From: Bog-473 sp963753115
Lineage (GTDB): Bacteria > Actinomycetota > Acidimicrobiia > Acidimicrobiales > RAAP-2
Reading direction: 5' to 3'
Length of the DNA: 64,000 bases
Assembly (NCBI GenBank): GCA_963753115.1
Contig: CAVWBB010000033.1
Location: 1-64,000 of the forward strand
Under the pieces are notes generated by a model that saw nothing but the letters and a program-made list of their open reading frames with translations, had not been told where the DNA came from and did no database searches. This document shows, piece after piece, positions 1 through 10,635 of the stretch. Positions within the stretch are counted from its first letter, which is position 1. Each line of letters begins with the position of its first letter. A program made the translations under genes and the position numbers.

Positions 1-30
1 ACGGCGGTTCGATTCCGCCCGCCGCCTCCA
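1..30 (+). tRNA. 3' end of a tRNA, probably tRNA-Cys (cut by the window edge)
   Basis: The first 30 bases fold as the end of a tRNA. The T stem GGCGG/CCGCC (3-7 with 15-19) closes the 7-base loop TTCGATT. It is followed by a 7-base acceptor strand (20-26), discriminator T (27) and an encoded CCA (28-30). The implied 5' acceptor strand GGCGGCG and the U discriminator fit tRNA-Cys best. tRNA-Gly also uses a U discriminator and cannot be excluded because the anticodon lies outside the window. Confidence 0.6.
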
Positions 31-404
31 GGGGTTTTCGTGTTGAGGTGCGAGAAGTCACTTGACCGTGTGGTACCGGGGCCTACGACAGCCGCGCCGG
101 CTTGAGTGAAGGAGCCGTTGTGCCCCGGCCCCAAGAGGGAGTGTGAGAGGTCGCTCGCTTCGTCGGCGGAGTGATCCTTCGCCAAGTCTTCTCCTCGGCC
201 GAAGAGTCAGCGTCTCCTGCTGTGATCACAAACCGGCGTTGTGGACGCCATGAGCGATGACGCACATCAGCACGTGACGGGTGCAAGAATGGGCGTTGGA
301 GTTGGAATCCGCGTCAGTGGGATGGCGAAACCGCGGACGCGTAGGAGATCACTCAGAAATCGTGTGCAACACTTTGAGGCAGCACGGGTACAAGGGGTCA
401 TGAG
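31..404. other. intergenic region, no gene recognised
   Basis: This is 374 bases between the tRNA end and the first gene. Short open frames exist on both strands but have no coding character and no recognisable product. An AAGGGG motif at about 393-397 is a plausible ribosome binding site for the ATG at 405. I see no integrase, no repeat of the tRNA end and no convincing terminator. Confidence 0.4.
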
Positions 405-1459
<1,055 letters not shown>

Positions 1460-1616
1460 GCGATCGATGCATTCCACGAATCGACGAAATCGAAGACCCT
1501 GCGGGTGGCGGCCGGGAAGAGTGGCCGTGAAGTGCCGAAGCGGCCCACCGTCTCGACGTTCAGGGGCACCCTGAGGCTCCGAGCTTCCAGAGGAGGATGG
1601 TGGAAGCATTGCCGGG

Positions 1617-2255
1617 ATGCGACGCTTCTGTTTCGGTGCTGAACTCCTGGCGGTAGCCCTCATGGCGAGCGGAGTCGCCCTCGCCCTCGCCCCGGGTCAG
1701 CCCTCGAGCGCAGCCGAATCGGGATCAGTTTCCTCCGCATTGCCGAGCTGGCTCCATAGGACTATCGACGCCCACGCATACATGGCTCCGGCCTCGCCCT
1801 TTGTGCCCAGTAGCGAGCCCGCCGGTACCGCAGTGCCCGGCCACGACATAACGGCATCCGTATCGGACAACGGCAAATTGAAGTTCGGTTTGGCCACGTT
1901 TCCAGGCTCCACCCAGACGTATCCGGCAATCAGCACCAATGGCGGAACGAGCTGGAAGGTCGATGGTCCCTTGTTTCACGTAGATGCGCTGCAAGGGGCG
2001 AGCATCGTGGCCAGCTCCGGAGTCCTTCCCCCACACGGCGCCTACTTCTGGGCGCGCGCGGGCAACCTCATATGGATCACCTACGACGAGGGTGGTCATT
2101 GGTGGAACGTTGTCTTTGGTGCCGGAGTCGATGATCTGAGTTCGAGACACGGGACCTTCGAGGCTGTGGTATTCGGCGCCCAGGTACGTGCGACTGCTCT
2201 GCAGAGGTTTCTCTACGTGAGCAGCGATTCGAAAGGAGGGTTCGTCGACAGTTAG
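1617..2255 (+). CDS. secreted protein of unknown function, beta-propeller-like fragments
   Basis: This is a 212-residue protein with a clear Sec signal peptide (hydrophobic residues ~8-28, Ala-rich cleavage region near 30-34). The mature part contains NGGTSW and DEGGHWW turns spaced like the blade motifs of BNR or sialidase-type propellers, but only two are visible. It is therefore either a short partial propeller or something else. It probably acts outside the membrane. The gene lies 157 bases after the anchored repeat protein and runs the same way. No catalytic motif was found. Confidence 0.65.
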   Translation: MRRFCFGAELLAVALMASGVALALAPGQPSSAAESGSVSSALPSWLHRTIDAHAYMAPASPFVPSSEPAGTAVPGHDITASVSDNGKLKFGLATFPGSTQTYPAISTNGGTSWKVDGPLFHVDALQGASIVASSGVLPPHGAYFWARAGNLIWITYDEGGHWWNVVFGAGVDDLSSRHGTFEAVVFGAQVRATALQRFLYVSSDSKGGFVDS

Positions 2256-2306
2256 CCGACCTCCACACCTGATTCTCACATCTCAATCCGGGCGTACCGG
2301 GCTACC

Positions 2307-2816
2307 TCAGGACAGGCCCGCCAATTTGTAGAGGACGAGAGAACCGGCCACTGCCACATTGAGGGAGCTGCCGACTCCCAACATCGGGATCTCAATTACT
2401 TGATCAAGGAATGGCCAGACCTCCGGAGGCAGCCCGGAGTGCTCATGGCCAAGCAGAATGATGCTTCGATTCTTGGCCTGCCGGACCTGAGCCAGCGAAA
2501 TCGAGTCCTCGTCGAGTTCGACGCCAACGATCCGAGCCCCTTGACGCTGTTGTCGTTCGATCCAGCCCAGCTTGGAGCCCACCCAATGCACACATGGTCT
2601 GACCGACAAGGTGTCACCGATCTTCAGCGATTGTCGGTAGTGATCCGTTTCGGGCACCGCCATGCAGGCTCCGACGGCATCGCAACTACGAAGCAAGGTG
2701 CCGAGGTTGGCCTCGAAGGCGACCCAGAGTGGCGCAACGACCAGGTGATTCGTACAAGGGATCGGAGCTTGTCGTCGTCCAGCTTGCTGGTCTGAGCGAC
2801 GGTTCCTCCGACTCAC
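2307..2816 (-). CDS. SpoU/TrmH-family RNA 2'-O-methyltransferase
   Basis: The product should methylate ribose 2'-OH of tRNA or rRNA using S-adenosylmethionine. The three family motifs are present in order: motif 1 NLGTLLRSCDAVG, motif 2 LLGHEHSGLP, and motif 3 IPM followed by SLNVAVAGSLVLY near the C-terminus, which forms the trefoil-knot cofactor site. I chose the GTG at 2816, giving 169 residues, the size of single-domain TrmL/TrmH proteins. The frame stays open to 2984, but those extra residues look non-coding. The motif 1 Gly-rich start is NLG rather than NxGN. The exact target RNA cannot be told. Confidence 0.75.
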   Translation of the reverse strand: MSRRNRRSDQQAGRRQAPIPCTNHLVVAPLWVAFEANLGTLLRSCDAVGACMAVPETDHYRQSLKIGDTLSVRPCVHWVGSKLGWIERQQRQGARIVGVELDEDSISLAQVRQAKNRSIILLGHEHSGLPPEVWPFLDQVIEIPMLGVGSSLNVAVAGSLVLYKLAGLS

Positions 2817-3039
2817 AGAGTCCGAATGCGGTCCTTGTTGGAGTCGGACTGATCGTTCATGAGTATGGGACTTCTCGGCGTCCGTGGGCCTTCGTTGTAG
2901 AGAGTGGCAGCTTACCGGTACCGGCAGCGGACTCGCAATGATGCGGTCGCCGAGGTTGGCCGACAAGGGTTCATTGCGCGCCACCCAGCTGGCGACGGCG
3001 ATACCCCAAACTCGAGGTCACGGTTCGGAGCGTAACCAA

Positions 3040-3414
3040 TTACATCAAACTCGCCGCTAGCAGAAGCACCGCAGAGAACGTCAGGAGGACGGGGCAAATC
3101 TTGAACCAGATCACGGGCGTACGGGCTCCAGTTAGGCCGGTCAGTACGGCCAATGCGACCAAGAGCGCAGCGACGGCGCGGTAGACCCACTGGCTGGTGT
3201 GGGATCCCGCCCCGCCAACGATGGTCACGGAAACAATGATTCCTGCCAGTCCCCACATCGTGAATGCTTCGGCCAACCACTCCTGGAGCACGACCTGGCG
3301 ATTGTTTTGTGTAATCGGCTGAAACCCAACGAGCACCTGTCGGGTCGGAATCGTATGGGCGACTCCCCAGACGGCAACGAGAAAGGCCGCGAGGGAGGCA
3401 AATGTGATCGCCAT
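3040..3414 (-). CDS. small integral membrane protein, four helices
   Basis: This 124-residue protein has four hydrophobic segments: one at the N-terminus (ITFASLAAFLVAVWGVAH), one after a polar loop containing TQNNRQVVLQEWLAEA, and two at the C-terminus. The loop signature (PTRQV followed by F and NNRQ, then EW) is one I know from small uncharacterised membrane proteins in many bacteria. Function is unknown. The ATG at 3414 places the first helix directly at the N-terminus. A GTG further upstream would add a hydrophilic tail without support. Confidence 0.65.
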   Translation of the reverse strand: MAITFASLAAFLVAVWGVAHTIPTRQVLVGFQPITQNNRQVVLQEWLAEAFTMWGLAGIIVSVTIVGGAGSHTSQWVYRAVAALLVALAVLTGLTGARTPVIWFKICPVLLTFSAVLLLAASLM

Positions 3415-3573
3415 GAGGTCATTGTCGGTCACCGAGCGGCGGGGCGAACAGGGACCAATGTCAGTTGATTCTCCGACGGCCACCGTTCACCGTGCCTCAC
3501 GAAGTGGGAAGAGTGGGCCCTCCCACGGAGCCAATTGGGCAGTGTCCACCCACTTCCTGCAAGATTCTCAGCG

Positions 3574-4707
3574 ATGGGTCGCTGCCTGATCTGCCTGATC
3601 GCCCTTTTCCTCGCCGTGCTTGCTGCTGGATGCTCCGCCAGCCATGTGACAACGACTCGCAGCTCAACAACGTCGACGACAACTCCATCACCAGCAGACC
3701 GTGACTTCTCCACGCCTCTGAGCAGTTCTAGCCTCCAACCTGGTTCGGATCCGAGCGTCCTGCCTTCCGCGGTACTGATCGCCGACCGAACCAATAACCG
3801 GCTTCTTGTTGTGAACCAGCAGGGAGAGATCGTGTGGGAGTTCCCTCGCCCAGGCGATTTAGTTCCGGGCCAGACCTTCCTCCTCCCCGACGACGCCTTC
3901 TTTACCCCCGATGGGCGGGAGATCGTGGTGACGCAGGAGGACGACTTCGTCATCAGCATCATCGACGTGGCCACTCGTCACATCGTCTACCGCTACGGCA
4001 CACCTGGCCAGCCTGGAAGTGGACCGAACCAGCTCCACAACCCCGACGATGCGATGCAGCTTCCAGACGGCTATCTCATCACCGCCGACATCAAGAACTG
4101 CCGGGTACTCCTCATCGCTCCCGGCGCCCATACCCCTGCTCAGGTCTTCGGGGAGACGACCAACAGCTGTCTGCACCATCCACCCATCCGATGGGGAAGC
4201 CCGAACGGAGCGTTCCCGATGTCGAATGGTCACTATGTCGTCACCGAGATCAACGGGGACTGGGTTGACGAACTCGGCCTCGACGGCGCCATCTCCCAGT
4301 CCGCTCACCCTCCGGGCGTCAACTACCCCTCGGATACCAACGAGATGAGCCCAGGCGTGCTCGTCACCGTCGACTACTCCAATCCGGGCACTCTGGAGAC
4401 CTTTGATTGGTCGGGCAACCTCCTCTGGCGCTACCACTCTCTGCCCGGCGACCCACAGCTGAACCACCCGTCACTCGCCTTTGCCCTTCCCAACGGTGAC
4501 TTCCTCATGAACGACGATTACAACAATCGGGTCGTGGTCATCGACCCCAGGTCCGACCGGATCGTCTGGCAATACGGGCACACGGGCGAGACAGGGACGG
4601 CGCCGGGATACCTGAACAGACCAGACGGCGTCGATCTTGTCCCGCCGTACTCGTTCGACATCGTCCGAGGTAAGACCATGGGCCAGCCAACGCCCACGAC
4701 ACCGTGA
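3574..4707 (+). CDS. lipoprotein with NHL/PQQ-type beta-propeller
   Basis: The 377-residue product begins with a lipoprotein signal whose lipobox ends LAVLAAGC (Cys at ~20), so it should be anchored outside the membrane. A Ser/Thr-rich spacer follows to ~55. The rest holds repeated blade motifs such as IADRTNNRLLVVN, GEIVWEF, ADIKNCRVLLI, GNLLWRYH, NDDYNNRVVVID and DRIVWQYG. This pattern of NxRxxxx strands and WxY/F closures is typical of six-bladed propellers of the arylsulfotransferase or NHL type. No arylsulfotransferase catalytic His is evident, so I infer a binding role. The ATG at 3574 is preferred over a TTG at 3535 because it puts the signal at the N-terminus. Confidence 0.8.
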   Translation: MGRCLICLIALFLAVLAAGCSASHVTTTRSSTTSTTTPSPADRDFSTPLSSSSLQPGSDPSVLPSAVLIADRTNNRLLVVNQQGEIVWEFPRPGDLVPGQTFLLPDDAFFTPDGREIVVTQEDDFVISIIDVATRHIVYRYGTPGQPGSGPNQLHNPDDAMQLPDGYLITADIKNCRVLLIAPGAHTPAQVFGETTNSCLHHPPIRWGSPNGAFPMSNGHYVVTEINGDWVDELGLDGAISQSAHPPGVNYPSDTNEMSPGVLVTVDYSNPGTLETFDWSGNLLWRYHSLPGDPQLNHPSLAFALPNGDFLMNDDYNNRVVVIDPRSDRIVWQYGHTGETGTAPGYLNRPDGVDLVPPYSFDIVRGKTMGQPTPTTP

Positions 4708-4954
4708 CTCCTGGCATTCCCGGGTGAGCGACGCTCGCTCGGGATGGCCGGATATCGGAAGGACTACGCCATCGGTTGCCCGACTCATGGTGCCGCAGGG
4801 TGGCTCCCACCGTCCACGCGGTCCACGCGGTGAGGACTGACGCAGCTTCAACCGCCCTCAGCCCGGTCCAAGCCGTTCCCTTCTCGTGCGGACCGAGGTG
4901 GGTCACGCCCGACAGCTGGCCCTCCCGGACCATGACCCAAGGCAGAATGGACGT

Positions 4955-5710
4955 ATGGACCTCGAGAGCGCCACGCATGAGCTCTACGGGTTGACTCCAA
5001 CTCAGTTCACGGCAGCTCGAAACGCGAAGGGATCTGATGCTCGCAAAGCGGGCTTCCCCGATGTCGCCGCTTCACTGAAGGAGCTCCGCAAGCCGTCGGC
5101 TGGAGCGTGGCTGGCCAACCTTCTCGTGCGCGAACGCTCGGAGGAGATCGAGAACCTCATCGAGTTGGGCGACAGGCTACGAACGCCCAAGGGCAAATTG
5201 GGAGGCGACGAGATTCGGCAGGTCTCGAAGGAGAAAGTCGACGTTGCCTCCAAACTGATTCGATTCGCAAAGTCAAGGGCCTCGCAATTGGGCCACCCGG
5301 CTTCTCCGTCAGCGCTCGAGGAATTGGAGGCGACCCTCGACGCCGGATTTGCGGATCCGCAAGCCGCCGCGCAGCTCCGTCAAGGGTGTCTCACCCGCGG
5401 GTTGCGATATTCGGGACTCGGATTCACTGCGCAGACCCAATCAGGGACGCCATCGCGTGCAAAGGGCTCCGGGTCCGGTCGAAGCGGTCGATCGGAGGCC
5501 GATCACATCGCCGCGCAGCGCAATGTGGACAAGGCACTCCAGGAGGCGGAAGAAGCCGATGGGCATGTGGAGACGGCGAAGCACGCGGTCAAGACGGCTT
5601 CGGCTGAACTGAGACGGCTCAAGTCGGCCGAAGCGCTGGCGGTCCGACGATCGAAAGAAGCACATGCCCGGGTGTCAGCGGCCAAGAAGAAGGTCGCGAG
5701 ACGACCTTGA
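4955..5710 (+). CDS. conserved actinobacterial protein with coiled-coil C-terminus
   Basis: The product has 251 residues and no known function. The N-terminal part (ELYGLTPTQFTAARNAK, then LRKPSAGAWLANLLVR) is a signature I know from a family of actinobacterial hypothetical proteins. Residues ~165-251 are rich in Ala, Glu, Lys and Arg with heptad spacing (HVETAKHAVKTASAELRRLK) and probably form a coiled coil. It is cytoplasmic, with no membrane segment. The ATG at 4955 was chosen because the family signature starts right after it. Confidence 0.75.
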   Translation: MDLESATHELYGLTPTQFTAARNAKGSDARKAGFPDVAASLKELRKPSAGAWLANLLVRERSEEIENLIELGDRLRTPKGKLGGDEIRQVSKEKVDVASKLIRFAKSRASQLGHPASPSALEELEATLDAGFADPQAAAQLRQGCLTRGLRYSGLGFTAQTQSGTPSRAKGSGSGRSGRSEADHIAAQRNVDKALQEAEEADGHVETAKHAVKTASAELRRLKSAEALAVRRSKEAHARVSAAKKKVARRP

Positions 5711-5923
5711 GCGTGGCTGAACCGGCGGGAACGGGTTCGGGCGATACCAGGCTCGTCGACCATGTCGTGTCGGCGGCGCTGCACAAAGCCCCGGCCTGAT
5801 TCCCCGTCCGGTCTCGCCAGAGACCTGCGTCACGCAGCCAGCCGGCGCCGCTCGAAGGGCGAATCGAAGCGATGCGACACTCGGATGCGCCGAAGACCGT
5901 CCCCGTCTGGTTCAATCGGTCCC

Positions 5924-6764
5924 GTGCCGAGCAACGAGCTGCGCGAAGGAGACCGAGCCGGGCCATTCGAGCTCCCTCTGAGCCGCGGATCTGGTCCATC
6001 AGTTCGCTGCTGCGACCCGCGACCCCAGCCAGCAGTTCCGTGACGGACGGTTGGTCCCGCCCAGTCTGCTGGCCACACAGGTCTACCGGGCCCAGTTCGC
6101 CGCCATGAACGAGCTGGTTCCCGTGGACGTCTTCTCTCAGGCACGCAGCGGCGTCCATGGCCAACACGACCTTCTCCTTCACCGACCGATCACCTCAGAC
6201 GAGAAGCTGCACAACTTCGTCGAAACCCACAGTGTTCGGCCGGCCGGAGACAATCTCCGCATCACCTTGCATCATGCGATCCTCGACGATGGGGAGGCAC
6301 TGGTGGCGGAACAGTGGTGGACCACGGTCCTTCTTGGCACCACTGCCACATCGACCGGACCTGACCTGCCCGACTACGTCTTTGTGAGGGAGCAGGATGC
6401 TCGCGTGGTGGCCGTGGACGTGGTGTCCGTCGACGATGCGATGGTGCGCGGCTATGCCGAGGTCTCCGGGGACCACAGCGCCCACCATTTCAGCGTGGAG
6501 GCCGCCAGGCGCAGTGGCTTCGAGACGCCCTTCCTCCACGGTCTGTGCACCATGGCGCTCTGTGCCCGCGCCGCCACGACGACCGTGGCTGCAGGCGACC
6601 CGAGCCGGGTCCGCCGGGTGGCCGTCCGGTTCGCCGCGCCGGCCTTTCTGGGTCAAGACCTCAGGATCGAGATCTTTGATCGGCGCGGCGGTGGGTTTGC
6701 CCTGGAGGCCACCTGTGGAGATCGTCCGGTGATCAAGAATGGCCTCGTCGAGCTCTGGCCCTGA
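5924..6764 (+). CDS. MaoC-like / double hot-dog acyl-CoA dehydratase family protein (frameshifted)
   Basis: From the GTG at 5924 the product starts NELREGDRAGPFELPLSR. The homologous continuation DLVHQFAAATRDPSQQF is in another frame beginning near 5990, and that frame runs on to 6764. Together they form about 280 residues with two hot-dog folds, as in enoyl-CoA hydratase 2 and actinobacterial MaoC-like proteins. The second fold has FSVEAARRSGFETPFLHGLC, where the HG pair normally sits at the thioester-binding loop. The role is probably hydration or binding of 2-enoyl-CoA esters. The slip is confined to about ten bases around 5985-5995. Confidence 0.7.
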
Positions 6765-7302
6765 GGAGCGGTCGGCCAGACACTGAGGGTTCATGCCGCC
6801 CGGACGCGACACGAGGGGCGGCGACCAGGGCGTACACATACCTCAAGCCTCCGCCCCCCACGTAGATGCTGACGTCGGGCTCTCGGCCCCCGATAGAGCC
6901 GACCGGACCGTAGAGAACAACATTTGCACAACGGGACCCATGGTGAGGGATGCCTGCGCGTGCGTCGGGGCTATCGGTATGGACGAACGTCTTCTCCGGG
7001 GCGCCCGGCTGGTGCACGTCCACTTGGAGACACGCAGGATGGGTGGACGACCATCCGGTGGGCGCTGCTTGTGGCGAATGTCGAGCGTCCATAGAGGTTG
7101 CAGCAAGAGCACGCCCCCGTGCCTGCTGTCCTGGTCGGAGTATCCACGCGTGGGAACACCCGGCCGCTGGTCACTTGTTGTGGCCCGGTTGTCGGCGCAC
7201 GGTACGAACGGCCCTATGGCGCGACCGATGCGGTCGGCAGAATCCCTGTAGAGGCGGTCCGGCGCACCACCGTGGTGGGCCTCTGATCCTGCCCTTGAGA
7301 AC
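6765..7302. other. intergenic region, no gene recognised
   Basis: These 538 bases hold several overlapping open frames on both strands but none with a ribosome binding site and family resemblance. A reverse-strand stretch around 6790-6940 has GC-rich third positions and reads NVVLYGPVGSIGGREPDVSI, which might be a decayed fragment. I cannot name it. Confidence 0.4.
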
Positions 7303-7671
7303 ATGGACATGGACCAAGAACAAGAGACACAGCAATGGCTCCTCAGGGCGGCGAGCGATCTGCGTCGGGTGACCAACGCAGAGACGAGGTTCTCGGCGGC
7401 CATGAGCATGAACCGCATCACCATGCTGGCGGCGGCGGACGAGCTCGAGGCGGCCACCCGGGAAGCGATCGCATGGATCGCGGGGAACCCCTGCCCGGAT
7501 CCGGAAGTCGGGGGACGCGTCGGTCTCATGTTGAGCACGTGCGCCGAAGTCGCGCTGACGGCCGAGCGGGCGCTCACGAATCCGTGCAGCGACATCGAAG
7601 CCGTGTTCGGCCGCCTGGGCGACCTCCTGGCCATCATCGACTTCCACTCGGAGACGCTCAAGGCCTGGTAG
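7303..7671 (+). CDS. small helical protein of unknown function
   Basis: This 122-residue product is predicted almost wholly helical, with alternating hydrophobic and charged residues (WLLRAASDLRRVTNAETRF, ADELEAATREAIAWIAG) and no membrane segment or signal. It has coherent GC-rich codon use, unlike the region before it. It ends 55 bases before the converging GH92 gene. I do not recognise a family. The start could also be the second ATG at 7309. Confidence 0.6.
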   Translation: MDMDQEQETQQWLLRAASDLRRVTNAETRFSAAMSMNRITMLAAADELEAATREAIAWIAGNPCPDPEVGGRVGLMLSTCAEVALTAERALTNPCSDIEAVFGRLGDLLAIIDFHSETLKAW

Positions 7672-7726
7672 CGGGTCCCTGTCGCGTGCTCCCCGGGGTC
7701 TTGGCGGGCTTGGGAGCGTTCGGCGG

Positions 7727-10522
7727 TCAGATCGTCAGGGCTGCACCTCGACGTCGACCACGACGGGCGGGAGCGCGACGTCCGTCGGCGGTGCTCAGAT
7801 TCAGCCGGAGCGGGTAGGACCCGGTCGACGTGGCCGGCGCGGTCAGGCTGATCACGGCCGTGGCCGGCCTCGGTGCAGCGCACTGCCCGGCGTGACCGGC
7901 GTCACCGCTGGCCGGAGCCACGGTCAAGGTTCCCGAGGAGGGTGACGGCGTCGGGCCCCCCGGAGCGACCGCAGCCTGCCAGTGCACCGTGGTCGCCTCG
8001 CTTCCGGCTGGGGTCACGCCGATCTGCATCGTCGTTGCCTTCCCCGCCGTCACGGTGGCCGAGCCGCTCGGCAGCGAGAATCCCACCGCGGGGAGCTCTG
8101 CCTTCTCGAGCGAAGGCGGCCTGAGGGCCGGCGACGAGCCCCAGTTGGGGTCGGGTGTTCCAGAGAGGGCGAAGTGCAAGGTCCCCCCGGTGTCCAGCGC
8201 GGAGGCGGGAATGAAGGGCGAGTCCCAGGTCCCCGCCTGCGAGCGGGGCGCAGTCACTCCGCTGCACGGCGCCGGCCCGGGATTCGGGTGGGCCACCCCC
8301 GTCACCGTCAGCGAATGGACATACGGGTGCGATGCGGTCGCCCCGGGAGCAGCCTCGACCAGATGCCGACCGTTCGGGAGGGTGATCGTCACGGAAGGGA
8401 AGAGGGGGCTGGCGAGAGCGAGGTCCGCCGAGCCGGGTGTCACGGGGAACAGTCCGATGGCCGCCCAGACGTACCAGGAGGAGAGCGCGCCCAGATCGTC
8501 GTTGCCCGGCTCGTCCACCGGCGCATCCGCGTACTCATTGTTCGCGATCGCCCGCACGAACCGTTGGGTCTGGTCGGGCGCCCCGAAGGAGTCGAATTCC
8601 CATGGGGCCCATTCGTCGGGTTCGTTGCCGGACCACTCCTCGGGGGAGTTGCGCGTCGCGTTGAGGGAGCTCATGAAGGCGGAGAGCTTGCTGGCGGCGG
8701 CGGCATCGCCCCCCATGAGTGAGGCCAGCGCGGCCAGGTCCTGCGGGACGGACCACGTGTACTGGACAGCATTGCCCTCTTCGAAGCCCGTCTGTCCTCC
8801 CGGCTCGAGCTGCGACGCCTCGAATGCCGATCCGGCCGGAAAGCTGCCGTCTGCGCCGCGGGCCTGGACGTAGCCCGTCGCCGGATTGAACAAGTACTCC
8901 CAGTTGGCGGCGCGCCGGTCCATGGTGGTGGCAAGGGCCCGGTCGTGTTCGGCGGTCGCGATCCGGGCAATGGCGGAGTCGTCGACGGCGTACTCCAGAG
9001 TGGCGGAGCCGCCGATGGAGTAATCGATGGACGTGAGGTCGAGGGAGCCTGCATTGACGTAGTGCTGCGTCAGGTACTGCGAGAGGTACTGGCGCTCGAT
9101 CTCCAGGCCGTGATGAGCCTCTTCCTGTGTCGCGCCTTTGACCATGTACTTGAGGGCCGCGCCGACGTCGAAGTTGCGGACCCCCATGGCGTACGCGTCG
9201 GCGATGATGGGATCGGCCGAGTCTCCGTTCATCTGTGACTCGTCTCCGCCGACGATCGCCCATTTCGGAAGCCATCCACCTTGCTCAGCGTCATCGATGA
9301 GCGACTGCACCATGTCGCCCATGTCGTGTGGCGCCAGGAGGGATTCGAGCTGCACCTCACTGCGGTAGATGTCCCACTCGGAAAAGTTGGCGTACTCCTG
9401 GCGCCCCTTCGCCGTCTGGACCTTGCCGCCGTTTCCGACGTACCGGCCGTTCACGTCGGAGACGACGTTCGGAAAGAGGAGTGAGTGGTAGAGCGCCGTG
9501 TAGAAGGTGTGCTCCTGGGCCGAGGTGCCGCCCTTGGCCGCGATGCGTCCGAGGAGGGCGTTCCAGCGATCGCTGGCCTGCGCCTCGACCCGCGGCAGCG
9601 ACCAGCCCGGATCCTCCGATTGCAGGTTCTGCGCGGCGTCCTGCGCGCTGACGAAGGAGATACCGACCTTCATCAGCACCTGTCGCTCCTTGGTGGTGTC
9701 GAAGGTGACGAAGGAGCCACAGGTGGTGCCCGTGCACGCGTCTGACCCCTGCGTGGTGCCGGCGCTCGTCCAGGTCCCGGCCGACGAGAACGGCCGGTTG
9801 AAGCGTGCGGCGAAATGCAGGGTGTAGTCGGTTCCCGTCCCGCAGAATTGCCCGCTCGTCACCTGGCCCTCGACCTCGTCGTGTCCGACCACGTGCACAG
9901 TGGAGGCGGTCACCGGGTTACTGCTGTCCGCCACCTTGAACAGCACGTTGGACTCGGTGCCGGCCGGGAAGGCGAAGCTGGAGATCCCCGAACGGGTCGT
10001 GACGGCCAGCGCGACCGAAATCGGTGCCGGCCCGCCCAGCTGCACCTGGTACCGACCGGGAGCAGCCTGCTCCTGTTGGTGCGAGAAGGCGGCGACCGCC
10101 GTGGCGGGCGAGGTCACCGCACCGACTGTCGGCAGTATCGGGATGTCCTGATACGAGGGACACCCCGTCCCGCTCAGGTGGGTGAGGCTGAAGCCGCTGA
10201 TCGCGGCGTCCTCGTAGGCATAGCCCCCGCCGGACTGCTCCGTGTTGGGACTGGTATCGGGACTCCACTGGATCATGCCGAACGGCAGGTCCGCTCCGGG
10301 GAATTCGCCCACCGTGCCCGGACTGACCGGTCCGGTCGCGGTGCCGTCGAGCGGGTGGACGAGGGCCGCCGGATCGGTGGCGCCGGCGGCGGGCGGCGTC
10401 GCCCCCGAGGCGGCGATCGGAAGTCCGCTGGCGGTTGCGGTCGCCAGCGCGCCGAGCACCACGAGCATCGCGGTGCCGATCATGGACGCGCCGCGTCTCC
10501 GGGCATGGACCTGGCCGGTCAT
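7727..10522 (-). CDS. secreted GH92 family alpha-mannosidase (C-terminal tail frameshifted)
   Basis: This 931-residue exported glycosidase should release mannose from alpha-mannosides outside the cell, which is the known activity of family GH92. A signal peptide spans ~15-40. The N-terminal domain has the family block PGTVGEFPGADLPFGMIQWSPD followed by GYAYEDAAISGFSLTHLSG. The catalytic region has GNEPDEWAPWEFD (acid-bearing GNEP loop) and GNDDLGALSSWYVWAAIGL. Residues ~740-931 form an added beta-sandwich region. At the very end the frame reads Arg-rich residues. A one-base slip near 7772-7785 instead gives ALPPVVVDVEVQP and a stop at 7735-7737, a more natural end. The ATG at 10522 directly precedes the signal; no ribosome site is seen. 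Confidence 0.9.
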   Translation of the reverse strand: MTGQVHARRRGASMIGTAMLVVLGALATATASGLPIAASGATPPAAGATDPAALVHPLDGTATGPVSPGTVGEFPGADLPFGMIQWSPDTSPNTEQSGGGYAYEDAAISGFSLTHLSGTGCPSYQDIPILPTVGAVTSPATAVAAFSHQQEQAAPGRYQVQLGGPAPISVALAVTTRSGISSFAFPAGTESNVLFKVADSSNPVTASTVHVVGHDEVEGQVTSGQFCGTGTDYTLHFAARFNRPFSSAGTWTSAGTTQGSDACTGTTCGSFVTFDTTKERQVLMKVGISFVSAQDAAQNLQSEDPGWSLPRVEAQASDRWNALLGRIAAKGGTSAQEHTFYTALYHSLLFPNVVSDVNGRYVGNGGKVQTAKGRQEYANFSEWDIYRSEVQLESLLAPHDMGDMVQSLIDDAEQGGWLPKWAIVGGDESQMNGDSADPIIADAYAMGVRNFDVGAALKYMVKGATQEEAHHGLEIERQYLSQYLTQHYVNAGSLDLTSIDYSIGGSATLEYAVDDSAIARIATAEHDRALATTMDRRAANWEYLFNPATGYVQARGADGSFPAGSAFEASQLEPGGQTGFEEGNAVQYTWSVPQDLAALASLMGGDAAAASKLSAFMSSLNATRNSPEEWSGNEPDEWAPWEFDSFGAPDQTQRFVRAIANNEYADAPVDEPGNDDLGALSSWYVWAAIGLFPVTPGSADLALASPLFPSVTITLPNGRHLVEAAPGATASHPYVHSLTVTGVAHPNPGPAPCSGVTAPRSQAGTWDSPFIPASALDTGGTLHFALSGTPDPNWGSSPALRPPSLEKAELPAVGFSLPSGSATVTAGKATTMQIGVTPAGSEATTVHWQAAVAPGGPTPSPSSGTLTVAPASGDAGHAGQCAAPRPATAVISLTAPATSTGSYPLRLNLSTADGRRAPARRGRRRGAALTI

Positions 10523-10529
10523 GCGGATG

Positions 10530-10535
10530 ACCGTA
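10530..10535 (-). promoter_or_regulatory. -10 box for a (nearly) leaderless GH92 transcript
   Basis: TACGGT on the reverse strand lies seven bases before the ATG at 10522. This fits the actinobacterial pattern TAnnnT followed by transcription at or next to the start codon. No Shine-Dalgarno sequence is present. No clear -35 box was seen. Confidence 0.35.
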
Positions 10536-10635
10536 GCAACGGGGACTGCCTTCGGTCCTGCCGCCGGCCGAGAGGCGGGCCGACTGACGCATGCCCTGCC
10601 GCGGGGTATCCGCGGTTGTGTCACACCCCACTGCC

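Noticed and set aside
3535..3573. TTG start for the propeller lipoprotein
   Set aside because: It would place 13 extra residues before the lipoprotein signal; the ATG at 3574 gives a normal signal.
6733..7092. Reverse-strand open frame of 119 codons with a coding-like patch
   Set aside because: No start with a ribosome site, no recognisable family, overlaps the end of the MaoC-like gene; kept only as a possible fragment.
6843..7883. Long reverse open frame of 346 codons
   Set aside because: It lies opposite the small gene at 7303-7671 and the GH92 tail, and its Arg/Ser-rich composition is typical of a GC-rich shadow frame.
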